29,722 nucleotides of DNA from positions 1 through 29,722 of the forward strand of contig JANXXY010000223.1 in NCBI GenBank assembly GCA_025350365.1, given 5' to 3'. The position numbers and the translations under genes were made by a program. The DNA is from Bacteroidales bacterium. GTDB taxonomy: Bacteria; Bacteroidota; Bacteroidia; Bacteroidales; JAAUTT01. The stretch's first letter is position 1; the number at the start of each line of letters is the position of its first letter. Below are positions 1 to 8,618 of the stretch, piece by piece. The notes beneath the pieces were generated by a model. It saw only the letters and a list, made by a program, of their open reading frames with translations, was not told the origin of the DNA and made no database searches.

Positions 1-326
1 CAAAACAAGCCACGTGCCGTATCATAAATTGGAGATAAAATAGGTTGATGATAACAACGCAAATGCCTTATTATTGACCAGTTATAAAAATGGCGATCGT
101 TGTTGCCCACTAAAGCATCGAATAGAAGCATTTTGAGAAATTCTTGCATAATGATGACCGTCTGTTCGGGAAAAGAATAACGAAAGGCCTGTTCAGTAAA
201 TTGAATCGTAAAAAAATCGCGAGCTAATTGTTTTTCTTCTATTTCTTCGACAAATCTTCTATCATTCAAGAAGCCTGCATAAATGTCGGCCCCATGTTTT
301 CCATCCCACAGGCTTAGGTATTTCTT
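1..326 (-). pseudogene. HipA-like kinase fragment, 5'-truncated and cut by the window edge
   Basis: The minus strand is open from 326 down to base 1. It reads as the catalytic part of a HipA-like (PI3/4-kinase fold) protein: a stretch beginning LWDGKHGADIYAGF, then the hallmark DALVGNNDRHFYNW, in which Asn-Asn-Asp-Arg-His is the kinase catalytic loop, and then SPIYDTARGLF, equivalent to the metal-binding Asp segment. There is no start codon. A TAA (327-329) lies just before the conserved sequence, so the N-terminal half expected for the family is missing. The other frames give no continuation in the 40 bases upstream. I infer a decayed gene; a frameshift, or a start outside the visible homology, cannot be excluded. 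The 3' end lies outside the window. Confidence 0.6.
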
Positions 327-368
327 TTACACCCAAATAAACTAATCATTAACATCCCAGAAAATAAA

Positions 369-530
369 CTATTTGGCCATCCTAAATTTATCCACTATTT
401 CTTTCGAAACTTTCAATCCCAATTGCAATTCACTTTGAACCAATGCTATCGCTTCAATCACATTATTTTTCAGGAGTATCTCAATAATTTTCTGTTCTAA
501 TCCTTTACTAATGTTTTCTATAAAAATGTA
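369..530 (-). pseudogene. Small L7/L12 C-terminal-like protein, remnant without start codon
   Basis: A 53-codon open stretch on the minus strand ends at TAG (369-371). Its predicted peptide contains IIEILLKNN, EAIALVQ and GLKVSKEIVDKF. This matches the pattern of the ribosomal L7/L12 C-terminal domain and of small Bacteroidota proteins that resemble it (a helix ending in a short loop, then GLKEAKxxVD). There is no ATG, GTG or TTG near the beginning; an ATA sits where a start might be expected (ATA-GAA-AAC). It lies upstream of the HipA-like fragment on the same strand, so both may be debris of one operon. It could still be a live gene with an unusual start, and assignment from so short a sequence is tentative. 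Confidence 0.35.
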
Positions 531-1029
531 TTAATACAATAACCTAAAAACGATTTAAAATCTACTTCTTGTATAAGGCCGAGATTAATACTGAAATATC
601 AATCAAAACCAAAGTTATTAAAATCTGGCAATTAGAAAACTAATTGAAAAAAAACAGCTGACTGTCCAAATTAAAAATGACTTCAAACTTGTTTGTCATC
701 CGCATTTATATCTTACGCAATCAGGCCTTTGCATTCTTGCTTTTAAAATCCTTAATTTAGAAATAATTTTTCCTTAACATCCTAATATTAACGCTGGGCA
801 TATTTACCTAATACCTAATAAAGAAAATTCATTTAAATGAAATAAATCTTCACTCCTCTTTGTGTTCATGTAAAATCTATTCTTTAGAAGTTTAAAACAT
901 GTTGATATCTTTCAAATGTTCTAGCAAACTTTTATCATCGAACAATGTTATTTTTGCGATATACTTTGACATGGATGTTCAGTCATTGTCTATCAATTTA
1001 AAAATCAGAAAAAAATTAAACAGAAAAGC
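531..1029. other. Gene-free stretch upstream of the J-domain gene
   Basis: I see no protein gene here on either strand. A perfect 14-bp palindrome TTCATTTAAATGAA lies at 828-841. A TAttTTTG box at 949-956 matches the Bacteroidota -7 element and would place a start of transcription about 65 bases before the next gene. No good -33 TTG accompanies it. Confidence 0.4.
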
Positions 1030-2199
1030 ATGCAAACATTATTTGGCGAAGTAGAAGACAAGAAAGAGAAAACGTTAAAAATAGTTTCGAAGGTAAATAA
1101 AGCTCTTTCTAAGAACCAACAAACATTCAATAATCTCACAAAGCGTATAGAGAAATTAGAAACTGATATTACCACCCAAAATATAAAGCTTCTAAAAATG
1201 TTAACGTTTCATGGAAAAGAAATCTATCCGATACAAAAGGATGTTGCAGAAGCAAGGATTCAGTTGGCGATTGTACTCGACAAAGCAACTGAATGTAATA
1301 AATTTTCAAAAAAACAAATAGAATATATACAGGGTGCGATAATAGGTCTTTTAAACGATGCATTTGGGGAAATTGAACCAACACCTGAACAAAAATCAGT
1401 GTTTGACAAATGGTCGGAAGTATGTTATGACGAAGAATTGGATGAGCAAAAAAGTGAATTCAAAAATATGTTTTCCGATATGATGAGCGACATGTACGGA
1501 ATAAATGTTGATATGAACGATTTTGAAGATAACCCCGATGAATTTGCTCGTTTTCAAGCAAAAATTCAGGAACAGTTTGAAAATCAGCAAGGTCATCTCC
1601 AAAAAGGCCGAAAGAAAACAAAAAAACAATTGGCTAAAGAAGAAACCCTCAAAGCCGAGGTCGAAATTAAAAACAAAAATATTCGAAGTATTTACATTGC
1701 CCTAGCCAAAGTGCTTCATCCCGATACTGAACCGGATATAGCCCAAAAGGCGGTAAAGGAAGAATTAATGAAAAAAGTTACGGTTGCTTATGATCAAAAA
1801 GATTTACCTACTCTTTTAAAGCTTGAGCTGGAATGGGTACACAAAACTACTGAACACCTCGAACAGCTGACAGACGACAAACTGAAAATTTATATATCGG
1901 CTTTAAAACAGCAGGCGGCTGAGCTTGAACGAGAAAAGGTTAACGTATACCACAATCCGCTATACGCAAAGATAATTGCTTTTGCTCACCTACCAGAGAT
2001 GTATGCCATAAATCAAATGGAGAAACAAAAAAAAGAATTTAAAAACATGTTATTCAATATAAATCATTTTACTACCGAATTCAAAATGCCCAATACTAAA
2101 AAACAAATTATTGAATTTGCCCAACAATTTTGCAATGAGGTTGCTGAAGATGACTTTGACTTTTTAAGTGAAATGTTGAGTAAACAAAGGTTTAGATAA
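1030..2199 (+). CDS. Divergent J-domain protein, cytoplasmic, coiled-coil rich
   Basis: A 389-residue soluble protein without a signal peptide. Residues 10-110 are highly charged and heptad-like, suggesting coiled coil. An acidic middle section (about 120-190) is followed by a Lys-rich linker. The segment from about residue 215 to 265 (IYIALAKVLHPDTEPD, then a helix ending in AYDQKDLPTLLKLE) has the J-domain pattern with the HPD tripeptide at 230-232, which in DnaJ proteins stimulates Hsp70 ATPase. The J-domain is near the C-terminal half rather than at the N terminus, and no zinc-finger or DnaJ C-terminal substrate domain is visible. This is a J-like co-chaperone, not DnaJ itself. The gene stands alone and ends before a hairpin at 2293-2312. 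Confidence 0.65.
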   Translation: MQTLFGEVEDKKEKTLKIVSKVNKALSKNQQTFNNLTKRIEKLETDITTQNIKLLKMLTFHGKEIYPIQKDVAEARIQLAIVLDKATECNKFSKKQIEYIQGAIIGLLNDAFGEIEPTPEQKSVFDKWSEVCYDEELDEQKSEFKNMFSDMMSDMYGINVDMNDFEDNPDEFARFQAKIQEQFENQQGHLQKGRKKTKKQLAKEETLKAEVEIKNKNIRSIYIALAKVLHPDTEPDIAQKAVKEELMKKVTVAYDQKDLPTLLKLELEWVHKTTEHLEQLTDDKLKIYISALKQQAAELEREKVNVYHNPLYAKIIAFAHLPEMYAINQMEKQKKEFKNMLFNINHFTTEFKMPNTKKQIIEFAQQFCNEVAEDDFDFLSEMLSKQRFR

Positions 2200-2292
2200 A
2201 CATGACCGCTGCGAGGTTCATAAACTTTGTTATCCATTGTGAAATTATTTGAGTACATTGGAAGTTAGGTGCTTTAATAATTCGATTAACAT

Positions 2293-2312
2293 AATGCCTG
2301 TTGAAGGCATTT
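2293..2312 (+). terminator. Probable intrinsic terminator after the J-domain gene
   Basis: AATGCCT, a 5-base loop (GTTGA), AGGCATT and a short T run form a 7-bp hairpin. It lies about 95 bases after the J-domain stop and just before the LarA promoter. Confidence 0.5.
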
Positions 2313-2318
2313 TACGAA

Positions 2319-2326
2319 TATATTTG
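2319..2326 (+). promoter_or_regulatory. Bacteroidota -7 box TATATTTG for the LarA-family gene
   Basis: TATATTTG is a full match to TAnnTTTG. Transcription would begin near 2333, only about 7 bases before the ATG at 2340. The alternative TTG start at 2301 would lie upstream of the promoter and inside the preceding hairpin, so this box decides the start. No good -33 element is seen. Confidence 0.5.
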
Positions 2327-2339
2327 CAAAAAACTCGTT

Positions 2340-3566
2340 ATGGATATTCCATTAAAATACGGGAAGCAACAAGTATTATTTTCCCTGCCATCCCAAGCTG
2401 TTATTCCGGAATATAACGAACCCAAATATTCCATAAATAAAGAGGGGTTTACAAAGGATTTGCTCCATTATCTTCCGGAAGATAAATCGCGATATAACCA
2501 GGTAGCAATTGTTGTTTCGGATAAGACCCGTTTATGTGGATATCCTGAATATCTCCCATGGGTTACAGAGATACTGATAAAACAGGGTGCAGTAAAAGAA
2601 AACATCAGCTTTTACGTTGCTTATGGAACCCATCTCAAACAGACCGATAAGGAAAGTATTAACAGCTATGGTTCCGTATTTAACGAATATCGTTTTGTTC
2701 ATCATGATTGTGATGATGAGTCTGTTTTCGAAATTTGTGGCACTACCAAACGAGGCACTCCCGTAACCATTCGAAAAGAGATACTCAATTGCTCCATGCT
2801 GATTACATTTGGAGCCATATCGCACCATTATTTTGCTGCTTACGGAGGTGGCCGCAAACTGATATTTCCCGGATTAGCTGCACGTAAAGCGATATACCTC
2901 AACCATGGGCTTTTTCTCGACCGCGAAACCCGATCGCTTGCTTTAGGATGTGAGCCCGGCAAACTCAATGGTAATCCCCTGGCAGAAGACCTGGAAGAGA
3001 TTGATACTTTTGTACCTTCAAAAATCTCCATTCATGGTATTTTAAATGCCTCTGGTAAAGTGTGCCAATTGATAATTGGTAACAGTTACAACGATTTTGT
3101 GGAGGCTTGCAAAATTCATGACAGTTACTACAAATACAAATACAGCGGGCAATTCGACACGGTGGTGGCTTCCAGTGGAGGGTATCCAAAAGATATCAAT
3201 TTTATTCAGGCCCACAAATCTGTTCACCACGCGGCAGCATTTGTTAAAGATGGAGGTACTCTGGTAATATTATCGGAATGTATTGATGGCATTGGGTCTA
3301 ACTATTTTATAAAATACATTGAATCAGGTAGCTTTGAAGAAGCATTTGCAATATTGGAGAATAATTACGAAGGCAATGGTGGTACTGCACTTTCGATGAT
3401 GCTAAAAACAAACCGAATTCGAATTTGCATGCTTACATTGCTAGATGAGAAAACTTGCAAAACGTTGGGCATAGAAAAAGTAGAGAGAGAAGATATTCAA
3501 AAGATTATTTCAAAAGAAAAGGGAAACATTGCAGTTATCCGAAATGCAAGTATTCTGGTTAAATAA
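2340..3566 (+). CDS. larA: LarA-family nickel-dependent 2-hydroxyacid racemase (lactate racemase-like)
   Basis: A 408-residue cytoplasmic protein, close to the roughly 424 of characterised LarA. LarA interconverts D- and L-lactate using a nickel-pincer nucleotide bound to a lysine; homologues act on other 2-hydroxyacids. The key residues are present with the right spacing: His98 (YGTH) and His163 (in SHHYF) as the acid/base pair, Lys173 (GGGRKLIFPG) as the cofactor tether, and His189 (YLNHG) as the nickel ligand. I chose ATG 2340 over TTG 2301 because MDIPLKYGK matches the family N terminus and the TTG lies in the promoter region. The cofactor genes larB, larC and larE are not in the window, so they must be elsewhere if the enzyme is active. 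The substrate is not certain. Confidence 0.85.
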   Translation: MDIPLKYGKQQVLFSLPSQAVIPEYNEPKYSINKEGFTKDLLHYLPEDKSRYNQVAIVVSDKTRLCGYPEYLPWVTEILIKQGAVKENISFYVAYGTHLKQTDKESINSYGSVFNEYRFVHHDCDDESVFEICGTTKRGTPVTIRKEILNCSMLITFGAISHHYFAAYGGGRKLIFPGLAARKAIYLNHGLFLDRETRSLALGCEPGKLNGNPLAEDLEEIDTFVPSKISIHGILNASGKVCQLIIGNSYNDFVEACKIHDSYYKYKYSGQFDTVVASSGGYPKDINFIQAHKSVHHAAAFVKDGGTLVILSECIDGIGSNYFIKYIESGSFEEAFAILENNYEGNGGTALSMMLKTNRIRICMLTLLDEKTCKTLGIEKVEREDIQKIISKEKGNIAVIRNASILVK

Positions 3567-3996
3567 TAATTGCCTGGTAGCAAAAAACATGATATTTAGA
3601 TTGACCTAACTGCATAATTTTGCTTAGTCCCCTTAGAAAAACCAACCTGTTATACCATTAATAATTAAAGGGAAAGGTTGATTATTAAGCTAGCAGTTTT
3701 CAGGAGTCATGGGTAAAAAGTAAAAAAAACCTTAAATCATTAAACAATTTCAGACCTCCTGATTTGGTGTACATTAGAATGTAGCAGATTTAAAATTGAA
3801 TTATAGAAAAATCTTCGCATGCAAGGTTAACAAATGGAAATTGAACCGTACGGGAATTGAAATCTATTTAATGTTGAAATATTTTGTCATATTCTTTTGT
3901 TTTTAAGTAAATTGTTTTATTTTTGACTTGTAATTAATCAAATTTACTGTTGTTAAATTAACCATAAAAAGGATTTTATCAATTAAAACCTATAAT
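3567..3996. other. Gene-free stretch between LarA-like and repressor genes
   Basis: No protein gene is visible. A weak inverted repeat (CAACCT at 3643-3648 with AGGTTG at 3675-3680, long loop) follows the racemase gene. The right part carries the promoter of the repressor gene, listed separately. Confidence 0.4.
3896..3925 (+). promoter_or_regulatory. Promoter of the LexA/CI-like repressor gene
   Basis: TTTG (3896-3899), an 18-base spacer and TATTTTTG (3918-3925) fit the Bacteroidota sigma factor consensus. The 5' leader would be about 65 bases. Confidence 0.5.
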
Positions 3997-4809
3997 ATGT
4001 ATTTTACAAATAACATTAAATTATTGCGCAAACGTCGTGGACGCACCCAGGACGACATTGCCACCTTTTTAAATATGAAACGATCCACTTTTAGCGGCTA
4101 CGAGAACGGCGTGGCTCAACCAAACATCGAGGCACTGATGGCTTTTTCGAATTATTACAAAGTGGCCATTGATACATTGGTTAGGGTTGATTTGTCGAGA
4201 CTATCGGAATTTCAGTTTTCGGAGCTTGAGAGAGGAAATGATGTATATGTACGAGGAAGCAATCTCCGGGTGATCGCAACAACCATCGACGCCAAAAACA
4301 ACGAAAATATTGAACTGGTGCATGAAAAAGCGAAGGCCGGATACACAACAGGTTATGCCGATCCTGAATATATCAGGGATTTACCTGTTTTTCAGCTTCC
4401 CTTTTTATCAAAACAAAAAAAATACCGTACGTTTCAGCTTAAAGGAGACTCTATGTTGCCAATACCTGATGGATCGTGGGTTACCTGCGAATTTGTTCAG
4501 GACTGGAACGAAATTATCAATGGCCATGGATATATTATTTTTACTATGGATGAAGGCATTGTATTTAAAATATCAGAAAATCGTATTACTGATGAAGGTA
4601 AACTTATTCTTTATTCACTGAATCCAATATACGAGCCCTATGATGTGCAGGTAACAGAAATAAAGGAGGTTTGGAAATTTGTGAACTACATCAGCGCCGA
4701 ACTGCCCGACCCAATGATTCCAAACGATTCATTGTTAAAAACCGTTGTGGGTCTAAAGCGTGACATGAATTGGATGAAACGCAAAGTTGGAAATAAAGGG
4801 AATAATTAA
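3997..4809 (+). CDS. HTH/S24 LexA-CI-like self-cleaving transcriptional repressor
   Basis: A 270-residue protein with an N-terminal XRE-type helix-turn-helix (about residues 7-62: LRKRRGRTQDDIA, then RSTFSGYENG) and a C-terminal S24 LexA/CI peptidase fold. The nucleophile is Ser152 in LKGDSMLP and the general base is Lys191 in GIVFKI. A cleavage-site sequence KAGY places the scissile bond at Ala114-Gly115. LexA and CI proteins of this type cut themselves when stimulated by RecA filaments after DNA damage and so release their operators. A basic, possibly helical tail (about 248-270) follows. The gene is alone with its own promoter and terminator and no phage genes surround it, so it looks like a host regulator, not a prophage repressor. 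The target genes are unknown. Confidence 0.8.
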   Translation: MYFTNNIKLLRKRRGRTQDDIATFLNMKRSTFSGYENGVAQPNIEALMAFSNYYKVAIDTLVRVDLSRLSEFQFSELERGNDVYVRGSNLRVIATTIDAKNNENIELVHEKAKAGYTTGYADPEYIRDLPVFQLPFLSKQKKYRTFQLKGDSMLPIPDGSWVTCEFVQDWNEIINGHGYIIFTMDEGIVFKISENRITDEGKLILYSLNPIYEPYDVQVTEIKEVWKFVNYISAELPDPMIPNDSLLKTVVGLKRDMNWMKRKVGNKGNN

Positions 4810-4844
4810 CTTTCAAACTTTATTAATCGAAATTATATTTAAAT

Positions 4845-4874
4845 AAAAAAGGCGTCCTAAAAGATGCCTTTTTT
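4845..4874. terminator. Bidirectional intrinsic terminator between convergent genes
   Basis: A run of A, GGCGTC (4851-4856), a 6-base loop, GATGCC (4863-4868) and a run of T form a hairpin with one G-T wobble. U-tracts on both strands can serve both the repressor gene and the convergent protease gene. Confidence 0.8.
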
Positions 4875-4888
4875 ATTTACAGCTAATT

Positions 4889-7633
4889 CTATTTTATAAG
4901 ATTACCATCTCCATCAATGAGTTTGATTTCATAATCAAGTTCCTTCAAAGAGGGTCCAATTTTGGAACGATCCCCAACCACTATCCAGACAAGTTGTTCA
5001 GGTTTAATTACTTGTGTTGCCATCTCCTGAATCTCTTTTATTTGAAGTGCCTTCAGTTTGGATGCATAATCCTGAAAATAATTATCTTTCAAACCATAAC
5101 GAACAATTTCGTTGATGGCTCCTGTTACAGACCCCATTGTTTCGTAACTGCCGGGAATCTGAAGAAGCTGGTTATTCTGATTTTTCTGAAACTCATCAGT
5201 AGTTGCCGGATTCTTACCGCAGTAACCATTCAACTCTTTATATATTTCCTGTAAAGTTTCCTTGGTTTTATCGGATTGAACCTGAGTATAAGTGATAAAT
5301 GGACGCTGACCCTTTGCTGAATAAACAAACGATCCGGCACCATAACTCCAGTGCTTGTCTTCACGAATATTCATATTAATACGCGAGGTAAATTCCCCAC
5401 CAATAATACTGTTCATTAATGTTACCGATGCTTCGTTTAATTGACCGAATGGTTCAGTGATGTTTCCGGTTAACACCAACGACTGAATAGATCCGGGTCG
5501 ATCCATCAGGTATAAAACAGATTTAGCCGGAAGCTTCACTTGAGAAATAATCTTTTTGGGTACAGAACCACTTTTCCAGGTTTTTAGAAGTTTTTCAAGT
5601 TTGGGTTTCAGTTCATCCAACGAAATATCGCCCACCACAACTAATGTTGCATTGTTCGGTTTTATCCACGATTGATAAAACTTCACCAATTGATCGCGGG
5701 TAATTCCTTGCACTGTGGCCTCAAAACCCGATCCGGTGAGAGGCGCTCCGTATGCATGGCCATCGCCGTATAAAAACTTTGGAAGAATACGGAAAGCAAC
5801 TCCCGTAGGTTGTGTTTTTTCTTTCTGAATAGATATCATTTGTTCTTTTTTCAACCTGTCAAGATCAGTTTGTGGAAACGACGGATTGAGAAGAACATCG
5901 GTAAAAATATCGAGGGAAAGGTCGAGATTTTGCTTCAAGGTATTGAGAGATAGAAACGACTGATCAAGGTTTGAACCCACTGAAAGTCGTGATCCGAGAC
6001 GATCAAGTTCTTCACTTATTTGTAATGCATTTCGTTTTGCCGTACCCTCGTCTATCATATTCATAGCCAGCTTGGCGGTACCTGGAACTGCGAATTGGTC
6101 GGCAGCGTATCCAGCATCAAACGATAACATAAAATTGATGGCCGGAATAGTTGATCGCTGAGCTAAAACTAAAGGTAAGCCATTGGACAATGTTGTACGC
6201 TGAAATTGAGGAAAAGTAAGCGCCGGAGCGGCTCCCATCTCAGGAACTTTAGTTCGGTCAGCATCTGTTGAAGTAGTTTTTGCTTCGGTAAATGGCTGCA
6301 CTTCTAAAACGTACTGTCCATCGCTCAGCCATTCCTTTGAAACCTGAAGTAAGTCAGTAGGTTTGGCTTCATTCATTTGTTTTAGCCATATTTTATAATT
6401 ATCTGCGCTACCAAAAAATGTTTGATTTTTAGCCAGAATATCCGATTTTCCTCCAAACCCGCCAACACGTTCAAGACCTCTTACAAACGTTGCATAATTT
6501 TTTGTTTTAATCTTTACAAGTTCATCATCGGTCGGTCCGGTTTGAAGAAATTTAGCAAGCTCTTCATCAATGGCATTTTCAACTTTAGAGGGGTCGACGC
6601 CGGGTTTTACATCAGCCTCGATGGTAAATAGACTGCCAATTTCACGATTGTCGACATAACAGCTTATAGAGGTTGCTATTTGCTGATCGTAAACCAAACG
6701 CTTGTAAAAACGCGATGTTTTACCTGATGCCAATACATCGCTCACCATATCAATATAAGTAAACTCCTTTGATCCCTCTTGTGGAATATTCCATACCTTA
6801 TAAATACGTTCTTGTGGAACCCGATCCTGCATAATTTGACGTTGAATACCAGTACGTTTCGCAGGCCATGACTGATATTTAGCGATGGGAGGGCCGGCCA
6901 GCAAAGATCCAAAATATTTTTTCACCTTTTCAAAGGCTTCAGCAGTGTTAATGTCACCAGCAACCACCAAGGTTGCATTGTTTGGTCCATAATATGTTTT
7001 AAACCATTCTTTTACGTCTGCCAATGACGCACCATTTAAATCGTCCATCGAACCAATGACGGTCCAGGAATAAGGGTGTGATGCTGGATAGGTACTTTTT
7101 GTCATATAATCATCCACCAATCCATAAGGTTCATTTTCACCCTGGCGTTTTTCGTTTTGAACTACACCTCTTTGTTCATCTAGTTTAGCTTGCGTTATCG
7201 CATTAACCATAAATCCCATTCGATCGCTTTCGAGCCACAAAACCTGATCGAGCGCTGAAATGGGTACTGTTTCGAAATAATTTGTTCTGTCATTGCTGGT
7301 TGTGCCATTCAAATCGGTAGCGCCTATCTTATCAAGTGCCTTAAAATAATCGTCGTTATAATGCTCGCTTCCGTTAAACATCAAATGTTCAAATAAATGA
7401 GCAAACCCTGTACGTCCGGGTTTCTCGTTTTTTGAGCCGACATGGTACCAAATATTTATTGCAACAACAGGCGCTTTGTGATCTTCATGGATTAACACTG
7501 TTAATCCATTGTCGAGCACAAACTTTTTGTACGGAATGTCTATATCTGAAATTGAATTTCCGCTCTGAGCTTTTAGATCAGGGCAAATATTCGATAATAA
7601 GAAAACTATTGTCAATAATAAAAATTTATTCAT
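4889..7633 (-). CDS. M16 family zinc metalloprotease (insulinase/pitrilysin type), two-repeat
   Basis: A secreted protease of 914 residues from the ATG at 7633. The reading frame runs on to another ATG at 7720, but MNKFLLLTIVFLL and then KAQ at 7633 is a clear signal peptide, and a -7-like box (CAAGATTA on the + strand, 7685-7692) lies between the two starts. The first M16 half carries the inverted zinc motif HLFEH (His79, Glu82, His83) and a downstream Glu in VVQNEK (Glu161) as third ligand, so it is the active half. The second half (from about residue 465) keeps the fold, including the YGAGSFVYS region, but has no zinc motif. This is the normal active/inactive pairing of M16B proteins, which form a clamp that degrades peptides. 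It is probably periplasmic or outer-membrane associated, and stands alone. Confidence 0.88.
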   Translation of the reverse strand: MNKFLLLTIVFLLSNICPDLKAQSGNSISDIDIPYKKFVLDNGLTVLIHEDHKAPVVAINIWYHVGSKNEKPGRTGFAHLFEHLMFNGSEHYNDDYFKALDKIGATDLNGTTSNDRTNYFETVPISALDQVLWLESDRMGFMVNAITQAKLDEQRGVVQNEKRQGENEPYGLVDDYMTKSTYPASHPYSWTVIGSMDDLNGASLADVKEWFKTYYGPNNATLVVAGDINTAEAFEKVKKYFGSLLAGPPIAKYQSWPAKRTGIQRQIMQDRVPQERIYKVWNIPQEGSKEFTYIDMVSDVLASGKTSRFYKRLVYDQQIATSISCYVDNREIGSLFTIEADVKPGVDPSKVENAIDEELAKFLQTGPTDDELVKIKTKNYATFVRGLERVGGFGGKSDILAKNQTFFGSADNYKIWLKQMNEAKPTDLLQVSKEWLSDGQYVLEVQPFTEAKTTSTDADRTKVPEMGAAPALTFPQFQRTTLSNGLPLVLAQRSTIPAINFMLSFDAGYAADQFAVPGTAKLAMNMIDEGTAKRNALQISEELDRLGSRLSVGSNLDQSFLSLNTLKQNLDLSLDIFTDVLLNPSFPQTDLDRLKKEQMISIQKEKTQPTGVAFRILPKFLYGDGHAYGAPLTGSGFEATVQGITRDQLVKFYQSWIKPNNATLVVVGDISLDELKPKLEKLLKTWKSGSVPKKIISQVKLPAKSVLYLMDRPGSIQSLVLTGNITEPFGQLNEASVTLMNSIIGGEFTSRINMNIREDKHWSYGAGSFVYSAKGQRPFITYTQVQSDKTKETLQEIYKELNGYCGKNPATTDEFQKNQNNQLLQIPGSYETMGSVTGAINEIVRYGLKDNYFQDYASKLKALQIKEIQEMATQVIKPEQLVWIVVGDRSKIGPSLKELDYEIKLIDGDGNLIK

Positions 7634-7760
7634 CAATACAAAATTGTTTATATTCCGGATGCAGCCTGTACATTGCATTTTATGCAAGATTACGTTTTTT
7701 GTAAAAAATACTCGTCTCATAATTTAAACTTTTAGGTTAAAAATAGGTTAAATCAAATGG

Positions 7761-7780
7761 TTAGATTTTCATACATCTAA
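7761..7780. repeat. Short inverted repeat between protease and hemerythrin genes
   Basis: TTAGAT (7761-7766) and ATCTAA (7775-7780) form a perfect 6-bp inverted repeat with an 8-base spacer, in the divergent intergenic region about 107 bases before the hemerythrin start. It could be a regulator site; in DNA this AT-rich it could also be chance. Confidence 0.25.
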
Positions 7781-7886
7781 TATATGAAAGTTTTTATTGA
7801 AGAAAACACAAATAATTCATGCATTGTTCTTAATTTTAAACAAATAACTCATTTTGCGCAGTTAATTTACTCAAAATCAAAGTACC

Positions 7887-8618
7887 ATGGAATTATTTAA
7901 TGAAAACAGTAAACTTGCTCAGGTAATCCTTAAAGACCACACATTGCTTCCTGTAATAAACAGGCTTGGTCTAAAACTAGGATTTGGGGATTCAACGATA
8001 CAGCAATTATGCAAAAAGGAAGGAATTGATGTTACTTTTTTTGTCGAAATAATCAACGTTTTTCATAATGAAAATTATTTTTCAGAAAAGAAACTACTTG
8101 ATTTTTCAGTAACTACTGTCATTGATTATCTTTTAAAAACCCACAGAAATTATGTTGACTATGTAATACCTGAACAGGAAAGGTTAATTGATTTATTTCT
8201 GTCAAATTGCACCACTGGATGTAAAGAAAATGAATTAGTTAGAAAATTTAATAAAAAATTTACTGAAGAGTTTATTAAACATATTCAACTCGAAGAAATA
8301 GAGATTTTCCCCTACGTGATTAATCTGAATGAAGTGATTGGGAATCCATCAAAAAAGGCAGCTTTTATGGATCAATACAAGAATTTTACCATAAAAGGAT
8401 TTGAAAAGGAACATAACAACATGGATGAAAAAATGTTTGACCTAAAAAATATCATTATAAAATATTTACAACCGAACTATGACCAGAACATCGGGAATTC
8501 ATTATTGTCGAACCTTTTTATATTCGAAAAAGACTTAAAAAATCATTCACGAATTGAAGATAAAATACTCGTTCCAAAAGTGAAACAACTTGAAAAGATA
8601 GTGAAAAAAGATGAATAA
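7887..8618 (+). CDS. RIC/YtfE-like hemerythrin-domain protein (di-iron)
   Basis: A 243-residue cytoplasmic protein. The C-terminal four-helix bundle has the ligand pattern of RIC (repair of iron centres: YtfE/ScdA) proteins: His86, then His132-xxx-Glu136, His176, and His220-xxx-Glu224. Such di-iron sites react with oxygen or nitric oxide, and family members act in nitrosative-stress repair or as sensors. The N-terminal 60 residues resemble the ScdA_N (DUF542) domain but lack its usual Cys-Cys pair, so the Cys-dependent part of RIC function is probably lost. The stop overlaps the start of the LuxR gene (ATGAATAA), implying coupled translation. I infer a sensory or accessory role together with that regulator. 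Confidence 0.8.
   Translation: MELFNENSKLAQVILKDHTLLPVINRLGLKLGFGDSTIQQLCKKEGIDVTFFVEIINVFHNENYFSEKKLLDFSVTTVIDYLLKTHRNYVDYVIPEQERLIDLFLSNCTTGCKENELVRKFNKKFTEEFIKHIQLEEIEIFPYVINLNEVIGNPSKKAAFMDQYKNFTIKGFEKEHNNMDEKMFDLKNIIIKYLQPNYDQNIGNSLLSNLFIFEKDLKNHSRIEDKILVPKVKQLEKIVKKDE

Noticed and set aside
828..841. TTCATTTAAATGAA as a specific operator
   Set aside because: Perfect but AT-rich and about 200 bases from the next start; chance cannot be excluded, so it is only noted.
2301..2339. TTG start giving a 421-residue LarA-like protein
   Set aside because: The TTG lies in a terminator hairpin and upstream of the -7 box at 2319-2326; ATG 2340 fits the family N terminus.
3076..3267. Frames on both strands inside the LarA-like gene (for example 2965-3230)
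   Set aside because: They are out-of-frame shadows of a gene with strong family matches and have no recognisable motifs.
3997..4809. Prophage CI repressor marking an integrated phage
   Set aside because: No phage structural, integrase or replication genes and no attachment-site repeats are seen around it.
7634..7720. 29-residue N-terminal extension of the M16 protease
   Set aside because: A clear signal peptide begins at 7633 and the extension would bury it; a -7-like box lies within the extension.
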